A program made the position numbers and the translations under genes. A stretch of 64,000 bases of DNA from Powellomyces hirtus. Lineage: Eukaryota; Chytridiomycota; Chytridiomycetes; Spizellomycetales; Powellomycetaceae. The notes under the pieces are model-generated. The model did not search any database. It saw only the letters and a list, made by a program, of their open reading frames with translations, and was not told the DNA's origin. The first letter of the stretch is position 1; every line of letters begins with the position of its first letter. Of the stretch, positions 22,730 through 33,464 are shown piece by piece. The stretch lies in assembly GCA_025526995.1 (NCBI GenBank), contig JAHLKG010000009.1:992001-1056000 (forward strand), given 5' to 3'.

Positions 22730-23934
22730 GTTGGCGAAACGTCTTGTTCGCACCTCCACAAAAAGTTCAAATGGATGACAGTCTACCTCGTCTACCAGTA
22801 GTGACATGCGCGCGAGTCACTGGCTGGAACCATATTTTCCCCACCACCATTGCGGACGCGCCTTTCTTCCCTCCATATGAATGGGAAGTCCCTGTGACAT
22901 TTTTGTCAGGTCCCACAAATGTTTGCAGAGGCGGATCTTCTTGAAAGTGTGTGTCGGAGGTGGACCCCTCCAATCGTGCGGAAGCTGGCAGGACTCAGTA
23001 AGGCCCCTGAGCGATGTTATAGATGGGTGTTCCCCCCGTGTGAGTTCCCTCCTGGGGAACTTGCCTTCTTGCTAAAAAAACAAAAATATACGTTTTGGGT
23101 TCTATGGGCGGGAAGGCAACTTGCCTTCTTGCTAAAAAAACAAAAGTATACGTTTTGGGTTCTATGGGCGGGAAGGCAAGTCGTCTTGACAATGTCACAC
23201 GTCATTTTTGTCATTGTAAGCAAGAAGACCATTGGCATGCTACGGTATGCTGGAGGTTGGGATTCATGTATGCAACCTCACTCACCATTGTCCTTGTTGT
23301 TGTCGAGTCACTGTCTGGACCCTGCGGCACTATGCGTCCATCACGACGGCGATCGTTCATCCGCCACAAACATACTTTTCGGATACTCGATCAAGTGCAC
23401 TTGAGACTGAGCGGTGGGAAGTCAGGGGATGCGGGGAATTTGGGGAGAGTAACAGTGTGGACCCTCGTGCGATTGATTAATGAGAGGATTGCCTGTCTTT
23501 CGCAAACTAGGCATGTATCTGACATGCTGAGGAAATTGAAGGCGTTGTGCAAAGAGATTGTATATAGGGAAGGAATGCGTCTCCATTCGGGGAGCACGGC
23601 ATATTATGGATGCAACCCAAAATTGTAAATACGCAGAAACAAGCTGGCGGTGTACAGGGCCAGCCTGCGGGAGGCGCCGAACTGCACATAAATCAAACTT
23701 TTTGGCAAAGCGGAGGGAGGATCGCATTCGAGTGGCACCACATTGTGATATCACAGCACTCTGTCACTGGGCAAAATAACGACTTTGCGCATGTCGAGTC
23801 CGACTTCAGTGAGGGCATCGACGGGCCACGAGTTCCCGCAAATAATCATAACGTTGAAAAGCAATTCTGGACTATGACACGCTCTTAAAAAGGAAATTGT
23901 AATTCTTGTGATATATAAAAACACAGATAATCGT
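22730..23934. other. Gene-poor 1.2 kb with a possible unassigned coding stretch
   Basis: Upstream of the AP-3 sigma start. On the + strand frames stay open at about 22,744-22,944, 22,919-23,404 and 23,095-23,628, the last for 177 codons with Cys/His-containing text (RHFCHCKQEDHWHATVCW). I recognise no family, cannot set a start or introns, and part of the openness stems from a 60-bp tandem repeat whose period is a multiple of three. Could be an unknown gene or repeat debris. Confidence 0.3.
23058..23179. repeat. 60-bp tandem duplication with self-complementary ends
   Basis: Two head-to-tail copies (23,060-23,119 and 23,120-23,179) differing at one base (A at 23,086, G at 23,146). Each unit begins TTGCCTTC and ends GAAGGCAA, exact reverse complements, so every unit can fold with paired ends. 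The core holds a run of seven A. Confidence 0.93.
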
Positions 23935-25804
23935 TCAAACCAAAAAGAAGCCCAGAACTCCCCTGACGGCAGGTCGAAGGGCCTTGGGGTGGTACTGATA
24001 TGCCGAAAGAAGGTATCCCATTCCGGTGGCAAACATGACGACGTCGGCGCCGGGGATCTTGACGTTTCCACGGGTGATGAGCCACCATGCGCTTTCGAGG
24101 GCTTTGGGGAGGCAGTAGAGGCCAATTTCTCGTCGTCGGGACTTGCGCTCAATGAAGATGGAGAAGCCGGAAGCGAAGGAGCCTAGCAGGGGACCAAGCA
24201 TTGTGTCGGTTTTGAATCTGTGATGTTGAAGGAAGCGGAACAATCAGCCATTTTTCTTCGACAATGATCATTTGTTGAAACCTGAGAGGAACTAACGTGT
24301 TGCGGCAAAAGCAGATGGGTATCCAGACCAGACAGATGAAAGTAGCGATGAAAGCCGACGACTGAGCAGCAGCCACAGCCACATGCTGGACCGTTTCCGC
24401 CAACTGCTTCTTGTTGGTGAACCGGCGTCGGTGGAAGATGATGGCGGGGAGGAGGTGAACGGGGATGTAGATCTTCATGGCATCTCCAAAGCCGTGTTTC
24501 CAAACGCCCAGCAGGTTGCGCGTGCAGCCGACCGCGCCTCGGTGGATCAGAGTGCAGGAGATTTGCCCGTTGGCAGGATCCCCCTCCGCGAACGAGCGGC
24601 CGATTTCGACTGCGTAATCACCCAGGAGGTGCGCGTGGCCAGTGTCGACTCCGTTCTTCATCACACCCAGCCCGAGGAGGCGCACGGCTTCAAGGATGCG
24701 AGGGTCTGTTCGGCCCATTTTGTCAATCCTGCATGGTGTATTAGATTATGTACGGCGGGAGACAAAACCTGCTTGAGTGAGTTCCGTACCATTTTACATA
24801 TTGCTTCGGAAGCGCTTGCGGGCTGAGATGTCCGGCAAAATAACCAGAATGTGTTAGGCGCTGCCCGGTAGAGTCGATTCGTCTTTCAGAAGGGTTACAC
24901 AAACTTACAACATAATCCAGCAAAACATGATTTGCGTACAGCAAGCAATGAACACGACCGAATCGGCATTCCGGATCAGTACTTCTGGGACCGATCTGGC
25001 CCGTAGCGCATCTCTGATTCGTGTGCCCTGGAATGACGCCAGTGAATCGATGGCTCGCACCATGGTGAATATGGCAAAATCGCCTCGCTGAGCGGCGGGA
25101 ACAATCAAAAGAGCTAACGCACTCGAAAGCGTCGCAGCCAGGAATGTCGGTGTGACGATGTGGCTTGGCGGGGGAATGGAGCTCGCACTGTAGACCTCCG
25201 TTACGGGGGGAACTGTGTCTGATCCTGCGACGATGCCATTGACTTTCGGCGGGTTGTCGAAATCGACCATGTCCTGTTCAGACGCTTTGGCAATCAAAGC
25301 GCAACCGTCGGTAATCCACTCGCTGTTGTGAGCGTCCACATCGCGCTTTGCAGAGTCTTCGTTTCCTAATTTCTCAACCACTTCCCAGCTAAGTCGGTCA
25401 AACGCTCTGAATCCTCCGATCAGAGCCATGAAAAACCACGGCATTCGCGCTCGGAAGCTGCTAAACAACACCGTGATGATTTTCGTGGACAGGTCGCGGA
25501 GCCCAGGCCTCTTTGCTCCTCCAAGCAGTTGTTTAAGTACCAGCGAGACAATTTTCGGGACGCATGCCGTGGCATAACCGGTTGACCATGCTTTCAGAGC
25601 TGATATGACGATGCGGCGAATCGTAGGCTTGAACAGCGGGTTGTATAGGGGTAGCTGCGGGTTCGTTAGCGAGGCAACGAGGGAGCGACTTCGCGGCTTC
25701 CCTGGCATCCCCGCAGCAGGAAAGGGTGGGGGACCCATTACCTTAGGGAGGTCCGTGGACAGAGTGCCACTCGTGTTGGGCGCCAGAATGTTCGTGTCGA
25801 CCAT
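23935..25804 (-). CDS. TMEM135-like multi-pass membrane protein
   Basis: Exons 24909-25804, 24297-24728 and 23935-24217; 536 aa from the ATG at 25,804. Hydrophobic segments occur near TFLAATLSSALALLIVPAA, DSVVFIACCTQIMFCWIML, AFIATFICLVWIPICF and VVMFATGMGYLLSAY. A Cys/His motif CTLIHRGAVGC followed by a conserved-looking amphipathic region (AMKIYIPVHLLPAIIFHRRR) is the pattern of the TMEM135 family, linked in animals to mitochondria, peroxisomes and lipid storage. Fungal members of this kind are poorly studied. The second intron uses a GTTAGT donor. Assignment rests on motif and topology only. Confidence 0.6.
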
Positions 25805-26780
25805 GGCGAAATGGAAGGTGTGCTCCTCAACTATCCACACAGCTCAGTATATATATATATGACTACAATCGTATTTCTGAGGAAGAAAAATACGAGGCTG
25901 TGTGAATTTTACAGGCCGGTTGAAAACAGCAGCCGTGGGACGGTACCGGATAGATACGTAACTAAACTACCGTCTACTCCACGCACGACGGAAGGGGACG
26001 CAAAGAGAAAGGCCACCTTCAACGCGTCAGTTTCACAGCGCGTCGTATGGGAAATCAAAGTGTAGAGATAGTTTGACTATCAAATCTGCACACCTTCAAG
26101 TTCACGAAAGGTATTCGCTCAACACATCAAAGAGCATGTGCAGAAACAGGATCAAGATACAGCAAGCAGCCTTGACATTCACATTCACATTTTAGCTTTG
26201 CGTTGGGTTAAACCGGCATATTGTATATGGGATGGGCCCATCACCTGATCGCGCAAGCAATGTGGACTCTGTGAAGTTCGAAGACACACAGTATAGTGAT
26301 TTGGCCCGAATCGGACACTCTGACAGCGGAATGGATAGCAGTCTATGCGACCATCTTTGATGTTTGGTGAGCTGCCAGCGAACACACAGCACGATACCAG
26401 TCACTTCATCCTGCAATCGGCTCCATTGCCTCCTTCCCCCCCCCCCCCCCCTTCTCGCCTTTCTCATAACCTCGTTTGCTGCGTGTGTGAGCCGGCTCCA
26501 TGTTCCCCCGACAAGCAACGGGCCGCGAATTGTACAACGGGGATGAGCCCTTTGCCATAATTCGTGTTGCACGCGTTGCCACCAATCAGACAGTCAGGAC
26601 AAGTCGCGTGGCGCAGCGGCGCGTTCACGCTTGATGAGGTAATCATCGGGGGAGAACCCTCACTTTTGCCCTCATTCGATAAAACTATAAAAGCCGACGG
26701 TGGCAATCATCCCGTTCTCTTTCCTTTATTCCCCGCGCAAATCGTTTTGTTCAACTAAAACCAACATCACTTATACCACC
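25805..26780. promoter_or_regulatory. Divergent intergenic region, TMEM135-like / secreted protein
   Basis: 976 bp with no convincing gene. It has a TA dinucleotide run (25,850-25,859) just upstream of the TMEM135-like start, a 16-bp C homopolymer (26,436-26,451) and, close to the secreted-protein gene, a TATA box. Confidence 0.45.
26686..26692 (+). promoter_or_regulatory. TATA box of the secreted cysteine-rich protein gene
   Basis: TATAAAA 95 bp before the ATG at 26,781. Spacing would allow a leader of roughly 60 bases. TATA boxes are rare before the other genes here, suggesting a strongly regulated gene. Confidence 0.6.
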
Positions 26781-27293
26781 ATGCTTCACACAACATTGCT
26801 GTTCATAACCATCCTGGCCTTGGGGCTGGTTCTGCAACAACACCAAGCTTCAAGCCTTCCGACATTCAAAGGAGTTGACACGCGCGCATACCCTCGTTCG
26901 TTGTTTGCAAACAAGAACATTGGTGGTGTACAAATGCGTGGAATTGACAGTCCCGACAAAAAGGGCCACAATAGCAATAGTAACAACAGTACGAATGAAC
27001 TACTCGGCCTGAGCTGTACCCCCAAAGACGACGTCTGGGCTTGCCGCGGGAAGGTGTTTATGACATGCACATTCCAAGACCGCGTTTGGGTCTCGGAAGA
27101 AACGTGCCAGATCGAGTGCGTGAAGGATCCGGCCATCCGACCGCTGTGCTTCAGAAACTCGAACGGCACGGCGGTAGAGACCACTCCTCCTACTGCAACG
27201 GCCGGTGCCAAGCCAACTGAATCGCTCGACATCCGAGGCGTGATGCCTGGCCTTGGGGTTCCTGGGGTGGCAGGAAGAATCGGCGGGTTGTGA
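26781..27293 (+). CDS. Secreted small cysteine-rich protein, chitin-binding-like module
   Basis: Intronless, 170 aa. A signal peptide is evident (MLHTTLLFITILALGLVLQQ, cleavage near residue 25). The middle is Asn/Ser-rich. One six-cysteine module follows (about residues 78-117) with spacing C-x9-C-x7-C-x12-C-x3-C-x10-C, aromatic residues (VWAC, VFMTCTF, VWVSEETC) and overall pattern reminiscent of fungal CBM19-type chitin-binding modules. The tail is Thr/Pro/Gly-rich and has no obvious GPI signal. It may bind the cell wall or act outside the cell. The family match is by pattern only. Confidence 0.7.
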   Translation: MLHTTLLFITILALGLVLQQHQASSLPTFKGVDTRAYPRSLFANKNIGGVQMRGIDSPDKKGHNSNSNNSTNELLGLSCTPKDDVWACRGKVFMTCTFQDRVWVSEETCQIECVKDPAIRPLCFRNSNGTAVETTPPTATAGAKPTESLDIRGVMPGLGVPGVAGRIGGL

Positions 27294-28142
27294 GAACTGC
27301 AACGAACGGTAAAGGTTACAATTCTTCACTCAACTATGCCATGCATTGTTAATCATCAAACTTTCTCTTCATCTGTACGTCACAGCGTCACAAGCGTTTT
27401 CCGAAGATTTAAGATTTAGTAGAGGTAGCATAGCATACAGGTAGCAGGAAGTAGATATATAGGGTTAGAAAGCAGGGGTGTGTAGATCCGGAATCAATTC
27501 AAAGTCGTAAGATCCGAGACATTATAGTAATGCCCATGCTGACCATGAGTAGTGCCATTTGAATGGCGATGCGTGGTTTCCAAATAGGTGGAAGTTGGTT
27601 CCAGAGCTCTGCCATCGTCCAAGGTACCAAAGGTGACTCTTTCGTGTCTTTGGCAACTTATATCCTTGACCTTTTGCGGAAAGCCGCTTCCCATCGACAT
27701 AGTGTCGTTTTCAAAAGTGACAAACGACTGCGCGACGTCTAACGTAAGCACTCAATGATCGGGATGCCAAAGCCAGAGGCAAGTTCTCGACATCCCCGTC
27801 TGAACATCCAGCAATCATCGTGTGCATGTTTATTTTTATTTTTTGTGGCCTTTTTTTTTGTCATCCAGATGATGACAGGCATCGACCATCGACTCCATCA
27901 ATTCCCCAAATCCCGATGAACAAGAAAAGAGAAATGCAACGCAAAACTCCGTTTCGAACGACAATGCGTTTGTGTAACGGATGACACACAATGTCTCAAT
28001 CACCCTCCTCAACCCATCCTCGGTCAAGGCAGAACACGCCGAGTGGAAGTTCAGGTCAATGGGAATCAGCAACACAAAACACAGTATGCGCTCGACACTC
28101 TCGTCAGAGCAAGGCTCGCCTCCCACGTCGAAGCCAAATCAC
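27294..28142. other. Intergenic between secreted protein and thiol dioxygenase genes
   Basis: 849 bp. Short open frames occur on the - strand (27,494-27,751 and 27,836-28,126) but neither begins with ATG or resembles a known protein. The last 162 bp are open in frame with the dioxygenase and may belong to it. Confidence 0.35.
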
Positions 28143-28950
28143 ATGCAAAGTCTCGCCATTCTCGCCCAGAAATATTATTCTCAATGGCCGAATCTCGCGA
28201 CACCCGAGGCAGAGGCCCTGAAAAACGAAATCGAAAGCTTGATGAGACAAGTGACCCCCGCCCATGTGGATATCAAGGTGTGGAGCGTCTGCTGCCGCTA
28301 GATCGATTGGGAACATTTCGCGTCACCACGTTTTATTTTACCAACATAACCCCATGTATCCTCCGTCGGTGGTCTTCGACACACAGAGAGCGTCGACAGA
28401 GGTAGACTTGATCGTGCTGTGTGAGACCGAACACTTTGTGCTCTGCGCATTTGCAATGAAGCGCGGACATGTGATGCCGATCCACAATCATCCCAGTATG
28501 ACGGTCTTTAGTCGGATCCTGCTAGGCGACATGTTTGTGCGGACGTACCAGGTGGACGAGGAGCAGGAACGGAGGACGCCAGTAGGGGACCCAATAGCAG
28601 CGCAAGTCGGGATGTCCCGAATCGTGTCGGGTGTAAACGAAGACTCGCTGATTGTGTGTCAACCCGGCGGGTTCACACTGCACACATTCGCGGCGGAGTC
28701 AGATGATGTAGTGCTTCTGGATCTGTTGGGTCCGCCATCCAATCACGAGGAACGAGACTCAACATTTTATTCCGAGGTACGGATAACACGCGATACGAGG
28801 ACAATGCAGGAAGAGAAACTCACATCGGAAGAAATTCGTGGTCTGCGGAAGGAGGACGAGGAAGTGCGCCACACAAGGCTGGTGGTTGCACCAGGGATGA
28901 AATACTGTTGCGAAACCCGGGCTTACACAGGGGAGCAAATTGCGTTGTAA
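28143..28950 (+). CDS. Cysteamine/cysteine dioxygenase (ADO/PCO family)
   Basis: Exons 28143-28277 and 28387-28950; 232 aa. After a helical N-terminus the cupin core shows the iron-binding pair in MPIHNHPSMTVFSRILLGDM and the third His in GGFTLHTFAA, as in human ADO and plant cysteine oxidases. These non-haem iron enzymes add O2 to free thiols (cysteamine) or to N-terminal cysteine of proteins, feeding an N-degron and acting as oxygen sensors in plants and animals. The reading frame is also open upstream to an ATG at 27,981 (54 extra residues). The shorter start fits family length better. Substrate is not determinable from sequence. Confidence 0.85.
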
Positions 28951-29027
28951 ACAGATCAAAAACATGTATCAAACAAGACTGTATCTATGATTGAGTAAAA
29001 TTGTATATGTGCTAGTCGTTCTGTCTT

Positions 29028-30224
29028 TTAAGAAGGCTGATTGTCGTCGGATTGTTTCTTCACGTCATCTTTCCTCGCTTTCTTTGAGGCATTTCCAGAT
29101 TTACCTTTCTGATCGTTCCGTCTCGTGCTTCCGAGCGGTGCGGTGGTCTTGTACGTCATGATTTTGGTAGGCTGGTACAGAAACAAACTTTGTGCTACTG
29201 ATGCTATGCTAGTCGTCGTCGTCGTGGTCGCATTCGGCTGAGGACGTGGGATCCAGGGTATACTGGGTGGTGGAACTTTGGATGCGACGAGGGCGTGCAA
29301 TTCGTCAAAAAAAGGAGCATCGGTCTATCAAACAGGAGAAAGGATGTATCAGAGCCAGTACATTCCAGCACAAAGCAGATGCGTGCGAGAACATACCTTG
29401 ACCGCAAGTGCTGCACAGCTCTTCATTCCGAGTGCCAGTGCCAGCTTAGGTTGGGCTCCTTTCGCAAACGGGCACAGTAAAATCGCTTCACCGGCAAGGT
29501 ACGTCAGCGTCGGAATATGAGCGTACAGATTGGCAGATGTGATGTCGCCGCTGCACAGAAACACCATACGAAGTGGTTTGAATGGTGTGTCCAACAAAGA
29601 TGTATGTCGTTGCTGCCTTGTGAGTTCGGAAGCGACTTTGTTCAGACCAAGCGTTATGGACTGCATAATGTCTGGCGGTGGTGTTGATGGTAACGTTGTT
29701 GTGGTTGTCGGTGCAACTTGAGCAGAGCCCGGGGCGGCAGCCGCATTAGCGGTTGTGTCGACAGCAACGTCGGCCAACTTCCGCTTCTTCTTCTTTTTAT
29801 TCTTCTGCGCAGCCTCAATCTCAGCCAGGGTCTGCGGCTTGGTGGTCTCCACCATCTCCATCTTCTCCGTCTCCACAGCGAGTTTCTGTTGAGCCGCCAC
29901 CGCTTTGGCCTTTTTCCTGCTCTGCACTTTTGCGTATGTCGTTTCAGACCGCTGTTTGAGTGCCGAGCGCCGGTGTTCTCCAATGGGTGCGAGAAGTGCG
30001 CATAGCAATTCTAGGATGATATCATTGTCGACGGGAGAAAGGACGGGCCACTGGAAGGTGAGGGAGGATTCGAACACGTTTTTCAGGACAGGTCGTCGGC
30101 CCTTTTCACGGAGGGTCTTGTCATCGTCGTTCGGGTTGAACTCAAACTTTGGCCGTTTCTGCTGTTGAGACTGTTGTCTTTGTGGTTGCTGCTTTGCCGT
30201 GGGTGGCGGTGTCGCATTGGCCAT
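29028..30224 (-). CDS. POP3: RNase P/MRP subunit POP3-like
   Basis: Exons 29397-30224 and 29028-29324; 374 aa. A Gln/Pro-rich start is followed by a basic segment (RPKFEFNPND, GRRPVLKNVFESSLTFQWP). Then comes the L7Ae/Rpp38-like core: FLCSGDITSANLYAHIPTL, LLCPFAKGAQPKLALALGMK and SCAALAVK. A long insert of Lys-rich and Ala/Thr-rich low complexity (KNKKKKKRKLADV) separates the two halves. The C-terminus is basic (KKARKDDVKKQ). This fits fungal Pop3, a nucleolar subunit of the enzymes that process tRNA 5' ends and pre-rRNA. An in-frame ATG slightly upstream (near 30,275) is possible. Confidence 0.75.
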
Positions 30225-30651
30225 TGCCTCAGGGGAAAAGCGGAAGTAAAAAAAATGACAGGAACTTCTCGGCATGCCGTCAATTCAACACACAGAGAAT
30301 GCATTTTGACAGCATGCCTAAATCTAGGCAAGCATTTGAGACTTGACTTTGTCCGCTTGACAGTGGCGTGAAACTAGAGACTGCTTGCTGCAAGAGTTTC
30401 ACCGCTATCTCAGAAACCGAAAGTGGCTTGATACTGGATTGGGAGATGCATTGGGTGTCCTACGGTCTAAGCTTCCTCAGGGTCTGCTGGTATGACCACA
30501 TTAATCGAGTATGGTTGCGTATTTGTGAAGTAGCTTCGCTGGGCGGGACTTGAGGGTTATCTTGATCCAAAATAGTTGATCTTATTCCATCTGAAGTTCT
30601 GTTTTCACACAATGATTGGAAATGACGAGCATGAAGGAAGGACTCAGATAA
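30225..30651. other. Intergenic POP3 promoter / TMX 3' region
   Basis: 427 bp between two - strand genes. No additional gene or motif is supported. Confidence 0.4.
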
Positions 30652-31645
30652 TCACTTTTTCTTCTTGCCTTCCGGCTTTGTGGGTGCCGCAGGCAAGGTA
30701 GGAGCCATAAATCGTCCCAAGGCACCCATAACCTATTGGCATGTTCAGATGAGACAGGGCAACCGTTGTCTCAAAGCGGCTAGAGCTTACCAACAAAGTA
30801 CCAAGACCAATAGCTCCAATGGCCCATGATCTGCAGACGATCAAAAATTAGCTCTTCCAGGTTCCGCTCCTTGTGCTCGTGCTGATAAATTTCTTACGGT
30901 AGTTCCATGAACGTCTTTCCGAGAGATGACAGCTGTTGACCGAACATGCCAACCTGTCCCAGTACGCGGGGGCTTTTCGTGATAATGGCAAGAAAAAACA
31001 GGATCAACAAGTGCATCAAGTAATGATGCGAAAGCAGCAATTCACACCAAACTCACCCTAACGAAAATGGCGATGTTACGTCACTCCACGGGTCTACCTT
31101 ACGCCACTTTTCCTCGGTAAGGTAATCATAAATAGTGCTCGCCGAACGGCCGACTTCAAAGTTGCGGACCGTCTTCTCGTCAACGTGATACAGGGTCGGG
31201 AGTCTGCGCGAAGAGGGATCAGGACCAGAGAACGAAGAAACCACAACAAAAGATTGTCAGTCAATGCTACCTGGTGACCATAAACCTCGAGGCAAGTCCA
31301 GAGTTCTTGTCAATGTCCACCTTGCCGATTCTGACCTGCGGCAAGTCATTGTGGACGGCGCGGGCAAGGTTTTCGTATTCCGGGGCAAACTTTTTACATG
31401 CTCCACACCAGGTGGCATAGCTGTATGGACGCACAGTTCGTTAGTATCAAGCGTTACATTTCCATCCCAGTGTTTCCTACTACTTTGGTGATCGACTCAT
31501 ACAATTCTACCACCCACTGGCCGGTTCCAACTAGGCCATCAAAGTTCTCGTCAGTGAGTTCTACAACTCGGCTTGGTTGTGCGGCCGTATTTGCCGAGAC
31601 GCTGGCAAACAGTGCCAGCAGGAGTAAAACTACGACCTTGACCAT
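30652..31645 (-). CDS. Thioredoxin-related transmembrane protein, TMX1-like
   Basis: Exons 31503-31645, 31271-31420, 31057-31203, 30898-30972, 30791-30830 and 30652-30732; 211 aa. A signal peptide (MVKVVVLLLLALFASVSA) leads a thioredoxin domain: VELTDENFDGLV, active site YATWCGACKKFAPEY, VDIDKNSGLASRFMVTRLPT with the cis-Pro, then EEKWRKVDPW. One membrane segment follows (SWAIGAIGLGTLLVMGALGR) and the chain ends GKKKK, a dilysine ER-retrieval signal. Topology and the EKW motif match animal TMX1, an ER thiol oxidoreductase of membrane proteins. The active site is CGAC instead of CPAC, and the cytosolic tail is very short. Confidence 0.85.
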
Positions 31646-32144
31646 TTTTGTGAGACTGTAAACTGAACTTGCCAGTGAAATGGAAGTGTCTGGTGGTACG
31701 GCCGAAAAGACGCGTGCGACCTTACGTTCGCGAGTGCAAACCGAGGAGCATTGCACCAAAATTGAATACGAGAAAATAGCCAGCCACTTTTCAACATTTT
31801 CTGCATGTAGAAATCCTAGTTTTGGCTTATGGGAACTCTCATGTAGCATCGAGGTGGGCAAGAGCCCATGACAAAAAGACCACGGCCTTTGATTGTGTGC
31901 AAGGCGGTGTGTATATTTACAGCCATTTACAAGTTCGGGCATGGCATGCGGCTAACCAGCAAAGCCCCAACTATACAACACATCGGCGCGGGAAAAGGAG
32001 GATGGGTGGTCACTATGTATCTGGTGGTCCCAACTCAGGCTTTCGATTGAGCTCAAAAACCTTGTCTGAAGGATCGTTAATCAAAATGGAGTTTTGAGTG
32101 GATGCAACGCATTGGCCACATACCAGGTACGGGTCGCAGTAGGC
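31646..32144. other. Intergenic between TMX-like and NAC beta genes
   Basis: 499 bp: promoter of the TMX-like gene and 3' UTR of NAC beta. No gene seen. Confidence 0.45.
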
Positions 32145-32668
32145 TTAAGCCTTGGTCTCCTCGGTTTGGTCGAAGGACTCAACAAGGTCGGGCACGTCGT
32201 CATCACCCTCATCAGCCTTTCCGTGGGAGTGGGCGTGCGCGGCTTGGTAGCTCTCAGCCAGCTTTCGGAGGCTGGTGAGGGAATCCGGGCCAAGCTGGTT
32301 CAGGATTCCGGGAACCAGCTCAGTGAGCTCCTTGTTTTCACCGGCACCGTAGATGACAAAGGTGTTGGCGGCGATGGAAGCGTGGACTAAACGAGAACGC
32401 CAATTAGCCGTCATTCACATCTCGTTCAGCACTGATATGCGACCATACCCTTGGGGGCAGCAAAGTGGATGACAGTGCCATCGGTCTTGAACATGTTCAC
32501 CTCCTCAATGCCGCTGATGGGCTGCACATTGAGCTTCTTGAGCTGGGACTGCAGCTTCTTGTCGTCGGTTCCGGCGGTCTTGTGGACCTTCTTCACCTTT
32601 CGCCTGGGGGTGCCCTTACCACCGATACGGACCGAGGCTTGGAGCTTGGCCAACTTTTCCGCGTTCAT
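32145..32668 (-). CDS. EGD1: Nascent polypeptide-associated complex subunit beta (BTF3/EGD1)
   Basis: Exons 32449-32668 and 32145-32386; 153 aa. The ribosome-binding basic motif ([14 protein letters not shown]) is near residue 17, followed by the NAC domain ([37 protein letters not shown]) and an acidic tail ([14 protein letters not shown]). NAC beta pairs with the alpha subunit at the ribosome exit tunnel and shields nascent chains. Codon use is strongly G/C-ending, as expected for an abundant protein. The single intron splits the NAC domain. Confidence 0.95.
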
Positions 32669-33464
32669 ATTGATTATCTATCCAGGACACGAAGTGTCAG
32701 TTGCTGCGTTCCGTGTTCTTATTCACTTTGATCTTTCCAGGTGGAATACGAGGTTCGCCGGCCAAGTCCACACTTGCTAACCCACTTCCGGCACAATTTC
32801 CGCGAATCCTCAGTCGAAATCTGCACGCCCCATGCCCGTCCCCTCGAAACCAGCCGTCCGACTTCCGGTTTTGCCCCAAATACATCAAGATAAATCACTG
32901 AATCCAGACTCCTTAATTCCGGCTCGTCCCTCTTCGTTGGTGCTGGCGTCGAATTTGTATGTCGTTGGAGTTGTTTAGAAGCGTGAAATCATGTAACCAG
33001 CGGGCGAGTCACGCCCCTGACATATGCTTCTCGACACTAATACAGAGTTCCCCCCATTGCGTTCCACCGGACGTAAGAGATGCTCGCTAATGGGATGCTT
33101 ACCGTAAGAGTCTGTTTGAACGAGACGGAAACGAGATCGCGCTCAGCCTGCTAGTTTTTCTTCGACAAGCACCAGTTGGCCGCTGACGAGCTTGTTGCCC
33201 TGGCAACGCGGGACGAGATACAGTATGTTCAGCATTTTTTCGTGGATAACTTTGGAGATCTGCGGTCATCGCACAGCCCGTCACTAGTCGTTCCTGAGGA
33301 GCTGCAACACATTCCGCTCAGGGTGAATGATGTGAACATACTAATGTATCATTCTTGGAAACAATAATGCTTGTCCTCACCATTTCGCGGAGAAATACAT
33401 GCAAACGGGGGGAATTGGTCGCCTGGCACTCACGAATATCATGAATGCCGTCAGCTATCGGCAA

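Noticed and set aside
27494..27751. 85-codon - strand frame downstream of the secreted protein gene
   Set aside because: No ATG start and no family resemblance; an exon of an unknown gene cannot be excluded.
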